Shown: positions 1 through 8,901, counted from the first letter of the stretch. The stretch: 64,000 nt of DNA from Nannocystis punicea (GCF_026965555.1 NZ_CP114040.1:10762001-10826000), one strand, 5' to 3'. Program-made: numbers and translations. Notes: generated by a model from the sequence alone, not told the origin.

Positions 1-2
1 CG

Positions 3-863
3 ACCACCACCGGCGAGACGACGACCACGACCACCACCTCGCCGACCACCGAGACCGGCCCCGACACCACGACGACCACCACGTCCCCGGGCACCACGAC
101 CGTCGACACCACGACCACCGGCGACACCACGACCACCGGCGACACCACCATGGGCGTCGACGACACCGGCGACAGCAGCACCACCGCCGACCCCGGCACG
201 AGCACCAGCACCGGCGAGCCCGACACCACCACCGGCGACCTCCCGTGCGGCAGCGTGCTCAAGGCGACCATCCGCGACTTCGCCTTCGCCCACCCCGACT
301 TCGAGAACTACAGCGGCAACACTGCCTACAAGGGCCTGGTGAAGGAGGACCTCGGCGCCGACGACAAGCCGGTCTACGCCAACCCCGGCCCGACCCCGCA
401 GACCAGCGGGCCCGCGGCGTTCGCCCAGTGGTACAACGACGTGCCGGGCGTCAATCACACCTTCCAGGTCGACCTGCCGCTGACCGAGATCCAACCCGGC
501 CTCTATCAGTTCGCCGACAATACCTTCTTCCCCATCGACGGCCTCGGGTTCGGCAACGAGGGCCAGCCCCACAACTTCTCCTTCACCACCGAGATCCACA
601 CGACCTTCTTGTACCTCGGCGGCGAGGTGTTCACGTTCATCGGCGATGACGACGTCTGGGTGTTCATCAACGGCAAGCTGGCCCTCGACCTCGGCGGCCT
701 CCACCCGCAGCTGATGGACTCGGTCGACCTCGACGACCAGGCGAACTACCTCGGCATCACCCCCGGCGAGTCGTACTCGCTGGACGTCTTCCACGCCGAG
801 CGCCACACTGACCAGTCGAACTTCCGCATCGACACCACGATCGCCTGCTTCATCCCGATGTGA
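3..863 (+). CDS. Fibro-slime domain protein, 5' partial
   Basis: The frame is open from the window edge, so the N-terminus is missing. The first roughly 75 codons encode an almost pure Thr/Asp/Gly/Glu linker, the kind of low-complexity stalk found between the lipobox and the folded domain of surface lipoproteins in this group. The rest is a fibro-slime domain (a PA14-like beta-sandwich). The diagnostic segment is FTFIGDDDVWVFINGKLALD followed by a GGLH motif, and the domain ends in SNFRIDTTIACFIPM. Function is inferred to be an extracellular, possibly carbohydrate-binding or adhesive protein. An ATG at 150 lies inside the linker and is unlikely to be the start. Confidence 0.85.
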   Translation, partial: TTTGETTTTTTTSPTTETGPDTTTTTTSPGTTTVDTTTTGDTTTTGDTTMGVDDTGDSSTTADPGTSTSTGEPDTTTGDLPCGSVLKATIRDFAFAHPDFENYSGNTAYKGLVKEDLGADDKPVYANPGPTPQTSGPAAFAQWYNDVPGVNHTFQVDLPLTEIQPGLYQFADNTFFPIDGLGFGNEGQPHNFSFTTEIHTTFLYLGGEVFTFIGDDDVWVFINGKLALDLGGLHPQLMDSVDLDDQANYLGITPGESYSLDVFHAERHTDQSNFRIDTTIACFIPM

Positions 864-893
864 CGACCGGCGCTCGGGTATGCTGCGGGCCGT

Positions 894-1427
894 ATGCCCG
901 CCCCGCCCACGACTGTCCGCGACCGCGCGCAGCTCTGCTACACCACGGCGTACTTCGTCCTGCCGCGCTGCATCGCCGCCGACCCGGCCAAGCTGCTGCG
1001 CGACCTCGAGACGCAGCCGCGGACGACGCCGGCGGTGATGTACCTGATGGCCTGCGAGCTCGAAGACTCCGAGCCGCACGAGCAGGACGTCGCCGCCCTG
1101 ACGGTCCAGCCCGCCGCGCTCGGCGATCGGCTGCGCTGCCAGGTGCTCGCCTACCCGCATTATCCGCCCGTCGGCGTGGTCCTCCCGCCGTACTTCTCGG
1201 TCCTCGTCCACGCCGAGGGCGAGGCCGAAGTCCTTCACTACTTCATCCTCGGCCAGTCCCCCACCGGCGCCACCACCCTCCGCACGGTCACCCCCGACGA
1301 GGCCAACGTCAACCTCGGCCCCGGCCCCGAGCCGACCGCCGACGCTCTCCTCGCCGTCCTGCGGGACCGGCTCGCCGACGTCGACGCCGCCCTGCCGCGC
1401 CGGCGCTGGTGGCAGTTCTGGAGATGA
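894..1427 (+). CDS. Hypothetical protein, 177 aa
   Basis: I do not recognise the family. The product is soluble, with no signal peptide or membrane segment, and ends in an Arg/Trp-rich tail (RRRWWQFWR). It has an even, protein-like composition, strong third-position GC and a start 30 bp after the preceding gene, so it is probably real. The TGA stop codon is the first three bases of a 14-bp palindromic repeat array at 1425-1466. Confidence 0.6.
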   Translation: MPAPPTTVRDRAQLCYTTAYFVLPRCIAADPAKLLRDLETQPRTTPAVMYLMACELEDSEPHEQDVAALTVQPAALGDRLRCQVLAYPHYPPVGVVLPPYFSVLVHAEGEAEVLHYFILGQSPTGATTLRTVTPDEANVNLGPGPEPTADALLAVLRDRLADVDAALPRRRWWQFWR

Positions 1428-1466
1428 CCGAACGAGCATGGCTCGAAAGACATGCCCGTTCGTTCA
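1425..1466. repeat. 14-bp palindromic repeat array, 3 units
   Basis: Three contiguous 14-mers (TGACCGAACGAGCA, TGGCTCGAAAGACA, TGCCCGTTCGTTCA) with CATG at each junction. The first unit begins on the TGA stop of the upstream gene. It separates two convergent genes. Confidence 0.8.
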
Positions 1467-1474
1467 TCTCGAGG

Positions 1475-2197
1475 TCACGGTTCGAACTGCGGCGTGAACG
1501 AGATCGCGAAGTCGCCGAACGCGTGCTCCCAGATCGCCATCGTCAACGCCGGCCCGACCGCCTTGAAAAAGTAGGTCTCGCCGCGGTACTGCACGATCGC
1601 CGTCATCATGCGGTAGCCGGGGTCGTTGTAGCGCTCGCTCGCGCCCGGCGCGACCGGGGCCGCGTAGGTGCCCCCCATGTCGGCGAGCGTCACCTGGAGC
1701 GGCCCGCGGACCATCTCCTGCACCCGCACCTGCTCGTCGGACAGCGGCGCTCCGGACTCCGTGGTGAATTGCGCCCGCCATTGACGGATGTACGCCGTCG
1801 GTTCGACCCCCGCGGTGGCGAACCGCGTGATGTCGAGGTGGGCCTCCCCGCCGGGCCCCGGCAGCATGAAGCCCGGCCGCACGTCGGGCCCGGTGGCGGG
1901 GGCCGCGACCCATTCGACGGGGACGCGGAAGAACAGGCGGTCGACCGCCTCGACCCGCGTGCGTCCGCTGATCTTCGCGTCCGCCGGGTTGATGGCCGGG
2001 CGCGGGGTCCGTGGGTTCATCCCCGGCGGCGGCGCAGTCGTCGGCGGCTCCGGGTCCTTGTAGGACGACGCCTTGGTGTCGATCGCCGCGATGACCGCGA
2101 AAGGATCGGCCTTCGTCTCCTTCATGACCTCCGGCTCGCGCTGGCAAGCGACCAGCGCGAGGCCTGCGAGCCATGGGAGGAGAGCGCGCGACATCAC
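1475..2197 (-). CDS. Putative lipoprotein, 240 aa
   Basis: The N-terminus MMSRALLPWLAGLALVAC is a lipoprotein signal with lipobox LVAC. A Pro/Lys-rich linker of about 50 residues follows, then a globular domain of about 150 residues containing RLFFRVPVEW, YRMMTAIVQYRGETYFFKAVGP and FGDFAISFTP. That last pattern, a hydrophobic strand, an 'AIVQYRGETYFFKAVGP' strand pair and a terminal 'F..F..S' helix, resembles proteins that decorate the outer membrane or periplasm, but I cannot name the family. GTG (2197) and ATG (2194) are adjacent possible starts. It runs convergent to the preceding gene. Confidence 0.7.
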   Translation of the reverse strand: MMSRALLPWLAGLALVACQREPEVMKETKADPFAVIAAIDTKASSYKDPEPPTTAPPPGMNPRTPRPAINPADAKISGRTRVEAVDRLFFRVPVEWVAAPATGPDVRPGFMLPGPGGEAHLDITRFATAGVEPTAYIRQWRAQFTTESGAPLSDEQVRVQEMVRGPLQVTLADMGGTYAAPVAPGASERYNDPGYRMMTAIVQYRGETYFFKAVGPALTMAIWEHAFGDFAISFTPQFEP

Positions 2198-2270
2198 GTG
2201 GAAGCCTTAGCAAACGGCGCAGTCGCGACAAGCGGACCCGGCCGCGCCCGCGCGCGCAATCCGTTCGCGC

Positions 2271-3080
2271 TTGCCCGTTCGTCGCCGCGTGCCAAGACCC
2301 GATCGCGTGTTGTGGATCGGCACCTCCGGCTGGCAGTACCGCGACTGGCGGGGCCGCTTCTACCCCGAGGGATTGCCGCAACACCGCTGGCTGTCGCACT
2401 ACGCGGCCGCCTTTCGCACCGTCGAGCTCAACAACAGCTTCTATCGCCTGCCCGACGGCGACACCTTCGCCGGCTGGCGCCGCGACACCCCCGCCGACTT
2501 CGTGATCGCGACCAAGGCCAGCCGTTTTTTGTCGCACATGAAGCGCCTCAAGGACCCCGAGGAGCCGGTCGCGCGCCTGCTCGCGCGGGCGCGCCGGCTC
2601 GGCGACAAGCTCGGCCCGGTGCTCCTCCAGCTGCCGGCGCGGATGGCCCGCGACCGCGAGCGCCTCGAGCACTTTTTGACAGTGTGGCCCGCGCGTCACC
2701 GCCTGGCGATCGAGTTCCGCCACCCGTCGTGGTTCACCGACGACACCTTCGCCGCGCTGCGCCGCCGCGACGTCGCGCTCTGCCTCACCGACGTCGACGG
2801 CCGGCCGCAGGGCCCGCTCGAGCGCACCGCCGACTGGGGCTACGTCCGCCTGCATCGCGGCACCGCCGCCCCGCGCCCGTGCTACGGCGACACCGCCCTG
2901 GCCTCCTGGCTCGCGCGGATCTCCCGGCTCTACGCCGATCGCCGCGACGTCTTCGTCTTTTTCAACAATGATCCCCGGGCCTGCGCCGTCGCCAACGCGG
3001 TTCGCTTCGGCCGCCTCGCCGACGCCGCCGGCCGCGAGCGCACCCGCACCCCCGGGCCGCGAGACGTCCGGGCCGGCTAG
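2271..3080 (+). CDS. DUF72 (YecE-like) family protein
   Basis: A nearly complete DUF72 domain of 269 residues. Typical motifs are WIGTSGWQYRDWRGRFYP near residue 16, VELNNSFYRLP, FVIATKASRFLSHMKRLKD, PVLLQLPARM, LAIEFRHPSWF, LCLTDVDG and a terminal DVFVFFNND. The family adopts a TIM-barrel fold; its biochemical role is not established, although genetic contexts point to nucleic-acid or cofactor metabolism. It starts divergently from the lipoprotein at 2197 across a gap of about 75 bp and is followed on the same strand by the AlkB-like gene. Confidence 0.85.
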   Translation: MPVRRRVPRPDRVLWIGTSGWQYRDWRGRFYPEGLPQHRWLSHYAAAFRTVELNNSFYRLPDGDTFAGWRRDTPADFVIATKASRFLSHMKRLKDPEEPVARLLARARRLGDKLGPVLLQLPARMARDRERLEHFLTVWPARHRLAIEFRHPSWFTDDTFAALRRRDVALCLTDVDGRPQGPLERTADWGYVRLHRGTAAPRPCYGDTALASWLARISRLYADRRDVFVFFNNDPRACAVANAVRFGRLADAAGRERTRTPGPRDVRAG

Positions 3081-3208
3081 GTCCGCGGGATCGCCTTACC
3101 CCCATCCTCTGCGCATGCGCGACCTCGCATCGGCTGGCGTGTCGTCGCGCTGCCCGGCGTCGCCGCGACGACGTACGCTCTCGACGCCGCCGCCCGGCCT
3201 CCTTTACC

Positions 3209-3236
3209 TGCTCCCGAGGACATGTACTATGAGCCA
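3209..3236. repeat. 14-bp palindromic repeat, 2 units at a gene start
   Basis: Units TGCTCCCGAGGACA and TGTACTATGAGCCA. The second contains the ATG at 3229 that starts the AlkB-like gene. Confidence 0.7.
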
Positions 3237-3825
3237 TAGTAAAATCATCGCCGACGCCGACGGCGCCATCGTCGACTACGACGCCGAGTTCCTGAGCGCG
3301 GGTGAGCGCTCGGCCCTGCTCGCCGAGCTCGAGCAGGTGCAGGACCGCTTCGACCGCGACCGGGTGTTGATGTACGGCAAGACGATCGACTCGCCGCGGC
3401 TGGTGTGCGCCTTCGGCGACGACGGCCTGCACTACCGCTACGCCGGCGTCGACCGCACCACGCACCCGTGGACCCCGCACCTCCGCGCCGCCCGCGACCG
3501 GATCGCCGCGGCCTGCGGCCACCCCTTCAACTACGCCCTCGTCAACCTCTACCGCACCGGCGACGACTACATCGGCTGGCACGCCGACAAGGTCAGCGAC
3601 CTCGTCCCCGGCTCCGCGATCGCCAGCCTCAGCCTCGGCGCCGTGCGCCCGTTCCAGCTGCGCCACAAGAGCACCGACGCCACGCACGAGGTCCTGCTGG
3701 CGTCCGGCAGCCTGCTGGTCATGCGCGGCACCTGCCAGCAATTTTACAAGCACGCCCTGCCGCGCCGACGCGGCGTGACCGAGCCTCGCTTCAACGTCAC
3801 CTTCCGCCACGTGCGCGCCGGGTGA
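3229..3825 (+). CDS. alkB: AlkB-like 2-oxoglutarate/Fe(II) dioxygenase
   Basis: 198 residues, the size of compact ALKBH2/3-like bacterial AlkB proteins, which oxidatively remove alkyl groups from DNA or RNA bases. The facial triad is visible: H118 and D120 in YIGWHADK and H175 in QQFYKHALP. The 2-oxoglutarate-binding arginines are R187 and R193 in EPRFNVTFRH. The substrate region NYALVNLYRTGDDYIGWH and LRHK is also typical. I chose the ATG at 3229 because the protein then begins just before the conserved domain; the upstream open frame is Pro/Ala/Arg-rich shadow sequence. This start lies inside a 14-bp repeat unit. Confidence 0.9.
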   Translation: MSHSKIIADADGAIVDYDAEFLSAGERSALLAELEQVQDRFDRDRVLMYGKTIDSPRLVCAFGDDGLHYRYAGVDRTTHPWTPHLRAARDRIAAACGHPFNYALVNLYRTGDDYIGWHADKVSDLVPGSAIASLSLGAVRPFQLRHKSTDATHEVLLASGSLLVMRGTCQQFYKHALPRRRGVTEPRFNVTFRHVRAG

Positions 3826-3953
3826 GCCCGGCCCCGCGGACCTGCCGGCCTACCTCCCTGTCATGGTCGCGCCGAACCTCTCGCTCGAGACGACCGGAAG
3901 CACCAGCGTCGGGCCGTCGACGATGCGCCTGTCTCCGCATCGAGCTCCTCTCT

Positions 3954-6161
3954 TCAGCGCCACACGAGCGCGTGCGTGTGCACCGGCACTCGCTCCCGCG
4001 CGCACGCCGGCGAGGCCTCCTGGCAGGCCGCGCGCCAGTCGGGCGCCTCGTCGGGCGGTCGGTGCTCGAGCTGCGACGCAGTCGCCGCCTGGACGTCGGC
4101 GCCGCCGAGGTCGGCCAGCGCCAGCGCTTGCAGCCGCAGCAGGTCGTAGTTGCGGCGCGCCCCCGACTTGAGCCCGCGCTGCGCCACCGCGATCGCCTCC
4201 GCCGGTCGAGCCGCGCTCCCGAGCGCCAGGGCCAGCGCCGCGTGGGCCAGCGGGTCGCGCGGGGCCGCCTCCGCCGCGCTGCGCAGCGGCGCGATCGCCT
4301 GCTCCCAGCGCCACACCGCCGAGTACGCCTGTCCCTTGAGCCAGGCTGGTGCGGGGTGCCCGGGGGCCAGCGCCGCCGCATCGTCGGCCAGCTTCGCCGC
4401 CGCCTCCGCGCGCCCCTGCTGCCCGGCCACCGCGGCCAGCCCGGCGACGATCGCCGCCCGCAGGTCCGCGTCGTCCTCGCCGACCAGCGCCAGCGCCCGC
4501 TCGAAGCTGGCCCCGGCGCGGCCGACCTGCTCCTGCACCTCGTGCAGCAGCCCGAGCCCGCGCACGTACAGCCGCTCGCCGTCGCGCCGCCTGTCCGTCG
4601 GGACAGGCGCCCCCGCGCCGACCCACACCTCCGCGCGCGCCAGCTCGGTCACCGGCTGCTCGGCGCACGCGTCGATCCGCTCGCCGGTCCACTTGGCCGT
4701 GGTCGCCGCGTACGCCTTGCCCGCGCGCGAGCGGCCCTCGGCGCAGGTCACCTCGCGCAGCGCCTCGGTGCGGCTGCGGTGCAGCACCCGGGCCACCGCC
4801 TTGACTGGCCAATCGGTCATGTCCTCGGGGACATCCACCGCGAAGCGGACCACCCTCGCGTCGCGCGGGGCGATCGTGTGGTCGTAGCCGAGCCCGCGCA
4901 GGTCCTCGATCTCGCGCGCCCACTGCGGCACCCCGTGCTCGTCGAGCATCGCCGAGCCGAGCCGGTGCGGCTCGTCCGGGGCGGCCAGCACCTTGCCGCT
5001 GCTCCCGACCAGCTGCAGCTCGACCACGGTGTCCTGGGCGTCGCGGGTCCCGCCGGGGAAGTTGTGGCCGACCGACTCGTTGCGGACCACCACGTCGAAC
5101 ACCACCCGCTGGCCGGCGCGCACCGGCGCCCCGTCGGCCGGCGCGTGCTCGCCGGCGTCGGCGCCCGGGCCACCTGGCCCCGAGGACAGGATCGTCGCCG
5201 CCGCGACGTCCACCGACACCACCCCGCGGAGGAACGCCTGCACCCGCGCGGTCGTCTCCTCGTCGCCACGGATCGCCGCCAGCCAGGTGTGGCCGCCGAG
5301 GAACCGGTGCGAGCGCACCATCCCGTCGGCGTCGGCGGCCGGGTCGATGCGGCTCGCCTTCTCGTTCGGCATGTGACACGACGCGCACGTCTGTTCCGAC
5401 GTCTCTCGATCGATCCGCATCACCGCGCTGCCGGCGTACACCGAGTGCAGCCACGGCCCTATGTCGTCCGTCCCCGGCAGGTAATGCGGCTGTCCGGTCG
5501 CCTCGCTGAGGAACGCGCGGTGGCAGGAGCCGCACAGCTGCGCCGTCGTCAGCGCCGCCGGCCTCGCGGCGACCTTGTGCGCCGCCACGCTGGCCGGGTC
5601 CTCCGGATCGGGCCCCTTCAGCACGGTCGCCGACAGGCGATAGCTGCCGTTGCCGTCGAAGGTCGCGTGCTCGGCCTGGTGGCAGGTCCGGCACGTCACC
5701 CCCGAGTGGGCCCGCGGGTCGCTCGCCGCCACGGCCGCGTCCATCGCCCCGTCGACCAGCAGCGACGGATCGTGGCAGCCGCCGCAGAAGCGGCTGGTGT
5801 CGAAGCCGCGCGCGGTCCGGAAGCGCTCGACCGAGGCGCGGTAGATCGGGTTGTTGAACGACGCGAACGCGTGCGCGCTGGCCTGCCACTGCGCCGCGAT
5901 CTCGGTGTGACAGCTGGCGCACGCCGTCGTGTCCGCCAGATCGGCCCCGGTCACCCGGCCCGTCACCTGCGTCAACGACGGGAAGAACGGCCCGCGGTCC
6001 TCGGGCAGCAGCGCCGCCGGCACCTCGCCGGGCACCGGCGCCGGCGCGGCGCTCGGGCTGGTCGACTCCTTGGCCCGAACCGCGACGGGCGCCGCCTCGC
6101 CGCCGGCCGGCGCGCCCGCGCAGCCGCTCACCAGCGCGAGGGCCCACGCCCACCTCGACAT
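3954..6161 (-). CDS. Penta-heme cytochrome c lipoprotein with TPR-like tail
   Basis: 735 residues. The N-terminus MSRWAWALALVSGC is a lipoprotein signal (C14). Five CxxCH heme sites lie at residues 81-85, 126-130, 157-161, 210-214 and 259-263, spaced as in cytochrome c554/multiheme electron-transfer proteins, with additional His residues (HAFASFNNPIYR, HSVY) as possible distal ligands. A beta-rich middle region (about 330-500, including NFPGGTRDAQDTVVELQLVG) follows, then Ala-rich helical repeats resembling TPRs to the end. It probably acts in periplasmic electron transfer. The start codon falls in a 14-bp repeat array at 6161-6188, and a second pair of units is embedded in frame at 4806-4833 (encoding PEDMTDWP). 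A longer in-frame extension to 6362 lacks any signal and is rejected. Confidence 0.85.
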   Translation of the reverse strand: MSRWAWALALVSGCAGAPAGGEAAPVAVRAKESTSPSAAPAPVPGEVPAALLPEDRGPFFPSLTQVTGRVTGADLADTTACASCHTEIAAQWQASAHAFASFNNPIYRASVERFRTARGFDTSRFCGGCHDPSLLVDGAMDAAVAASDPRAHSGVTCRTCHQAEHATFDGNGSYRLSATVLKGPDPEDPASVAAHKVAARPAALTTAQLCGSCHRAFLSEATGQPHYLPGTDDIGPWLHSVYAGSAVMRIDRETSEQTCASCHMPNEKASRIDPAADADGMVRSHRFLGGHTWLAAIRGDEETTARVQAFLRGVVSVDVAAATILSSGPGGPGADAGEHAPADGAPVRAGQRVVFDVVVRNESVGHNFPGGTRDAQDTVVELQLVGSSGKVLAAPDEPHRLGSAMLDEHGVPQWAREIEDLRGLGYDHTIAPRDARVVRFAVDVPEDMTDWPVKAVARVLHRSRTEALREVTCAEGRSRAGKAYAATTAKWTGERIDACAEQPVTELARAEVWVGAGAPVPTDRRRDGERLYVRGLGLLHEVQEQVGRAGASFERALALVGEDDADLRAAIVAGLAAVAGQQGRAEAAAKLADDAAALAPGHPAPAWLKGQAYSAVWRWEQAIAPLRSAAEAAPRDPLAHAALALALGSAARPAEAIAVAQRGLKSGARRNYDLLRLQALALADLGGADVQAATASQLEHRPPDEAPDWRAACQEASPACARERVPVHTHALVWR
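4806..4833. repeat. 14-bp palindromic repeat inside a CDS, 2 units
   Basis: TGGCCAATCGGTCA and TGTCCTCGGGGACA; the second is an almost perfect palindrome. The pair lies within the cytochrome gene and is read in frame on the minus strand as part of PEDMTDWP. Confidence 0.65.
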
Positions 6162-6188
6162 GATCTTAAAGACATGTCTATTAGGACA
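6161..6188. repeat. 14-bp palindromic repeat, 2 units at a gene start
   Basis: TGATCTTAAAGACA and TGTCTATTAGGACA. The CATG at the left edge supplies the minus-strand ATG of the cytochrome gene. The units are AT-richer than their surroundings. Confidence 0.75.
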
Positions 6189-6312
6189 TTGCAGAAGAAG
6201 GCCGACATTGGCTCGCCCTCCCTGCACCCGCTCCGAAAGCGATTCACCGCGCGGCGCCACCGGCCTCGCTCCCCCACGCGAGCGAGCGCCATGGCCGGGT
6301 GCCGCGATCACG

Positions 6313-6368
6313 TGCACCTCGAGACATGTCCTATTCGCCATGTCTATTAGAGAATGTCTCAAGAGACA
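6313..6368. repeat. 14-bp palindromic repeat array, 4 units
   Basis: Four contiguous units: TGCACCTCGAGACA, TGTCCTATTCGCCA, TGTCTATTAGAGAA, TGTCTCAAGAGACA. The minus-strand stop codon of the DUF2330 gene (6359-6361) lies inside the last unit. Confidence 0.85.
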
Positions 6369-7960
6369 CCTCGCCTTCGCCGCCGGACCAGCGCCAGCAG
6401 GCCGACCGCGAGCATTCCGGCGGCCCCGACCTCACCCGCGTCGCAGCGGGCGCAGCCGGCCGGCGGCAGCGTCTTCGGCTCCGGCGGCGTGAATGGCCCG
6501 GACGGCAGCGCGGCCGTCTCCCCCGCCTCGCCGGTCAGGAACGTCGACAGCTCGGCGTCGCGGGCCACGAACGCCAGATCGCGCGCCACCTGCGTCCCCT
6601 GGGCGGCTTGCCCGGGCGGCGGCCCGCCCCAGATCCCCCGCCGCGGCGACTCGCACTCGATCGGCCCCTGCCACGGGTGGCGGATGATGTAGCGGGCCTG
6701 GAAGTTGTTCATGTCGTGGGGCGACACGCTCGCGCCCTGCTCGAGCTTGCCCTCGGCGGCGAACACCTCGCGCCCGCCGACGATCGGCGCCGCCGCGCGA
6801 AACACCAGATCTTCGCCGAGGTTCTCGGCGCCGTAGCGCGCGTGCAGGCGCGTCAGCACGAACTCGCCCGGCAGCTGCCACTGCAGCTCCGACGCCGCGT
6901 GCCCGCCGCGCAGCGCCGCGGCCGTGCTCGGCAGGACGTCGGCCCCGAGCGTCGTCAGCTCCTCGAGGCTCAGCGGCTGCTGCGGACACGGGTCGCAGCT
7001 GCCCGCCGCCCACGCGTACTCTGTGATCACCGCCCCCGGATGCTGCGCCAGGGTGCGGTCGAACAGCGCCGCGTAGAACGCCCCGAACGCCCCGCGCGCC
7101 GCCTCTGCGACCTCGAGGTTGGTGGGGATCGCCGCGTTGGGATAATTCGCCACCTCGTAGCGGGCCTGCCGCGCCAGCACGTGGACGATGAGGTCCTGCT
7201 TCCCGCCCGAGTTGATGAGCCCGAGCCGCACCGGCAAGTTGAAGGTGTCGCTGTCGTAGTGGAAGCGCAGCGGCGACAGCATGACCTGCCCGCGCTCGTC
7301 GAACTCGGCCTTCTCGATGTCGACCTTCGCCACGAAGAACTTCATCCCCGCCTGCACGTAGGGCCGCAGCACCGCCGCGGCGCCGGCGGGGATCTTGTAG
7401 TCCTCGCCGCGCAGCCAGGTGTCGAGCCCGTTCGAGTCCTCGGCGCTGAGGATGAGGATCTGGTACTCTCCGACGGCGAACTTGGCCTCGATCGTGACCC
7501 CGAGGTCGCGGGCCCGACGGACGCTCGACACACTCTCCACGTCCGTCGGCGCCGTTTGTTTCACCGCGAGCACCGGGTCGAAATCCGGCGCGCACGGGTC
7601 CTCCTCCCAGTACTCGACCAGCCGCGGCGCCGCGAGGGCGTCGACCCGGTCGAACACCGCCCGGTCGAGCGTCTTCACGTCCTTCTCCTTGAGCACCACC
7701 GGCACCGGCACCACCATCGCGAAGTCGGCCGGCGGCCCCTGATAGTTGTTTTGCATCGACAGCACGGTGCGCGTGCCGTCGCGCATCAGCACCACCATCG
7801 TCGCGTTGTTGTACAGCCTGGTGTCGGCCCCGCCGACGTAGAAGCCGCAGAACGCCCGGGCGACCTGCGGCGCCAGCATCAAGCTGGCTGAAAGGACAGA
7901 CCCGAGGAGCGCCCCCCGGGCGAGATATCGCGACCGCGAGCTCGTGTGCATGCGACCCAT
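6359..7960 (-). CDS. DUF2330 family protein with MYXO-CTERM-like tail (paralogue 1)
   Basis: 533 residues. A signal peptide (about residues 4-40, ending AQVARA) leads into the conserved mature start FCGFYVGG, then TMVVLMRDGTRTVLSMQNNY, FAMVVPVPVVL, RLVEYWEEDPCAP, SPLRFHYDSD and GRYIIRHPW-type motifs shared along its whole length with the gene at 15409-17052. The C-terminus is a Cys pair (CARC), a hydrophobic stretch and RRRRR, the layout of sorting signals cleaved by myxosortase, so surface anchoring is inferred. No enzymatic function is known for DUF2330. The start may be ATG 7960 or 7951; both leave the signal peptide intact. Confidence 0.85.
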   Translation of the reverse strand: MGRMHTSSRSRYLARGALLGSVLSASLMLAPQVARAFCGFYVGGADTRLYNNATMVVLMRDGTRTVLSMQNNYQGPPADFAMVVPVPVVLKEKDVKTLDRAVFDRVDALAAPRLVEYWEEDPCAPDFDPVLAVKQTAPTDVESVSSVRRARDLGVTIEAKFAVGEYQILILSAEDSNGLDTWLRGEDYKIPAGAAAVLRPYVQAGMKFFVAKVDIEKAEFDERGQVMLSPLRFHYDSDTFNLPVRLGLINSGGKQDLIVHVLARQARYEVANYPNAAIPTNLEVAEAARGAFGAFYAALFDRTLAQHPGAVITEYAWAAGSCDPCPQQPLSLEELTTLGADVLPSTAAALRGGHAASELQWQLPGEFVLTRLHARYGAENLGEDLVFRAAAPIVGGREVFAAEGKLEQGASVSPHDMNNFQARYIIRHPWQGPIECESPRRGIWGGPPPGQAAQGTQVARDLAFVARDAELSTFLTGEAGETAALPSGPFTPPEPKTLPPAGCARCDAGEVGAAGMLAVGLLALVRRRRRGVS

Positions 7961-8488
7961 CTCCGCGACTTCGCCGATGATAGCGGACACCAGCCCCCCG
8001 AACGCCCTCGACCTCGCCCGCCTTTCACCGCGGGAACCTGCGGACGCCCCCGCGGCCGCCCGGCCCCTCTCACCGCGGACCTCCCCTTGACAAGGGCGAG
8101 AGATCCTGAGGCGCTCGCTGTCGCTCCCGAGCCCCGTCAATCCGACGAGTTTGGGGTCTCCCGCCAAGGGAACGCGGTGTCTTTGCCCATTATAAGGGAG
8201 CATCGCAATCGAATCGTCGACGATGCAAATACTGCCGGATCATCGCAGTATCGACGATTTCTCCACGCTCGCCCCCGAAGCCCGTCTCGAAGGGGCCTAC
8301 AGCTCTGCCCGGCGGAGAGGTCTCTCCCAGGAATGAGAGGCCCGGGCGTTTCGCCGGCGATCCCAAAACCCTACTGCAGAGTTCGCCGCTCGTACCACCG
8401 AATCGGCATCCTCCGGGAATTGGACGAGGCACGACTCGAGCGGCCCTGGCAAAATGCGGTCGCCCTGGCACAGCTTCGACCGGCCGAC
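7961..8488. other. Intergenic region without a recognisable gene
   Basis: The gap between the divergent DUF2330 and ArsR-family genes. The part after about 8150 is visibly less GC-rich than the flanking genes. Short frames on both strands have no family resemblance I can support. It probably holds the DUF2330 promoter. Confidence 0.5.
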
Positions 8489-8546
8489 TTGACAGCCCCC
8501 CCGGTATGGCATAAAGAACCAATTAGTTCCAGAACCAACTGGTTCC
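8489..8546 (+). promoter_or_regulatory. Candidate promoter with two tandem operator-like palindromes
   Basis: A consensus -35 box TTGACA (8489-8494) is followed by an AT-rich CATAAA around 8510. Directly downstream are two related inverted repeats 16 bp apart, GAACCAATTAGTTCC (8516-8530) and GAACCAACTGGTTCC (8532-8546), ending 7 bp before the ATG of the ArsR-family gene. The position suggests autorepression by that protein. Confidence 0.55.
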
Positions 8547-8553
8547 GCACGTC

Positions 8554-8901
8554 ATGCCACGAGACGCCCTCAGCGCCACCTTCGCCGCTCTCGCCGACCC
8601 GACGCGGCGGGCGATCCTCGACCGCCTGCGGGCCGGGGAGGCCTCGGTGGCCGAACTCGCCGAGCCGTTTCATATGACGGTGCGGGCGGTGTCGAAGCAC
8701 ATCGGCGTGCTCGAGGCCGCCGGGCTCGTCACGCGCGAGCGGGACGCTCAGCGGCGGCCGAGCCGGATCCGCGCCGAGCCCCTGGCGGACGTCGACCGCT
8801 GGCTCGCTAGCTACCGCCAGCTGTGGAACCGCCGCTTCGACCGCCTCGACGAGCGGCTGAAGCGCCAGCAGAAAGGCAAGCACCATGACCGGACCGGATG
8901 A
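8554..8901 (+). CDS. ArsR-family winged-helix repressor
   Basis: 115 residues. Residues 5-85 form the ArsR/SmtB winged helix: LADPTRRAILDRLRAGEASVAELAEPFHMTVRAVSKHIGVLEAAGLVTRERDAQRR. No Cys-rich metal site is present, so this is the non-metal type that pairs with an AHSA1/SRPBCC gene. It overlaps the downstream AHSA1 gene by 17 bp, which indicates translational coupling. It is preceded by two operator-like inverted repeats. Confidence 0.85.
   Translation: MPRDALSATFAALADPTRRAILDRLRAGEASVAELAEPFHMTVRAVSKHIGVLEAAGLVTRERDAQRRPSRIRAEPLADVDRWLASYRQLWNRRFDRLDERLKRQQKGKHHDRTG

Noticed and set aside
860..2971. Very long plus-strand open frame across several real genes
   Set aside because: Arg/Pro/Ala/His-rich translation typical of the shadow frame in high-GC DNA; the genes at 894, 1475 (minus) and 2271 explain the region.
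3405..6350. Long plus-strand open frame opposite the cytochrome gene
   Set aside because: Shadow of the cytochrome coding sequence; CxxCH motifs and lipobox are on the other strand.
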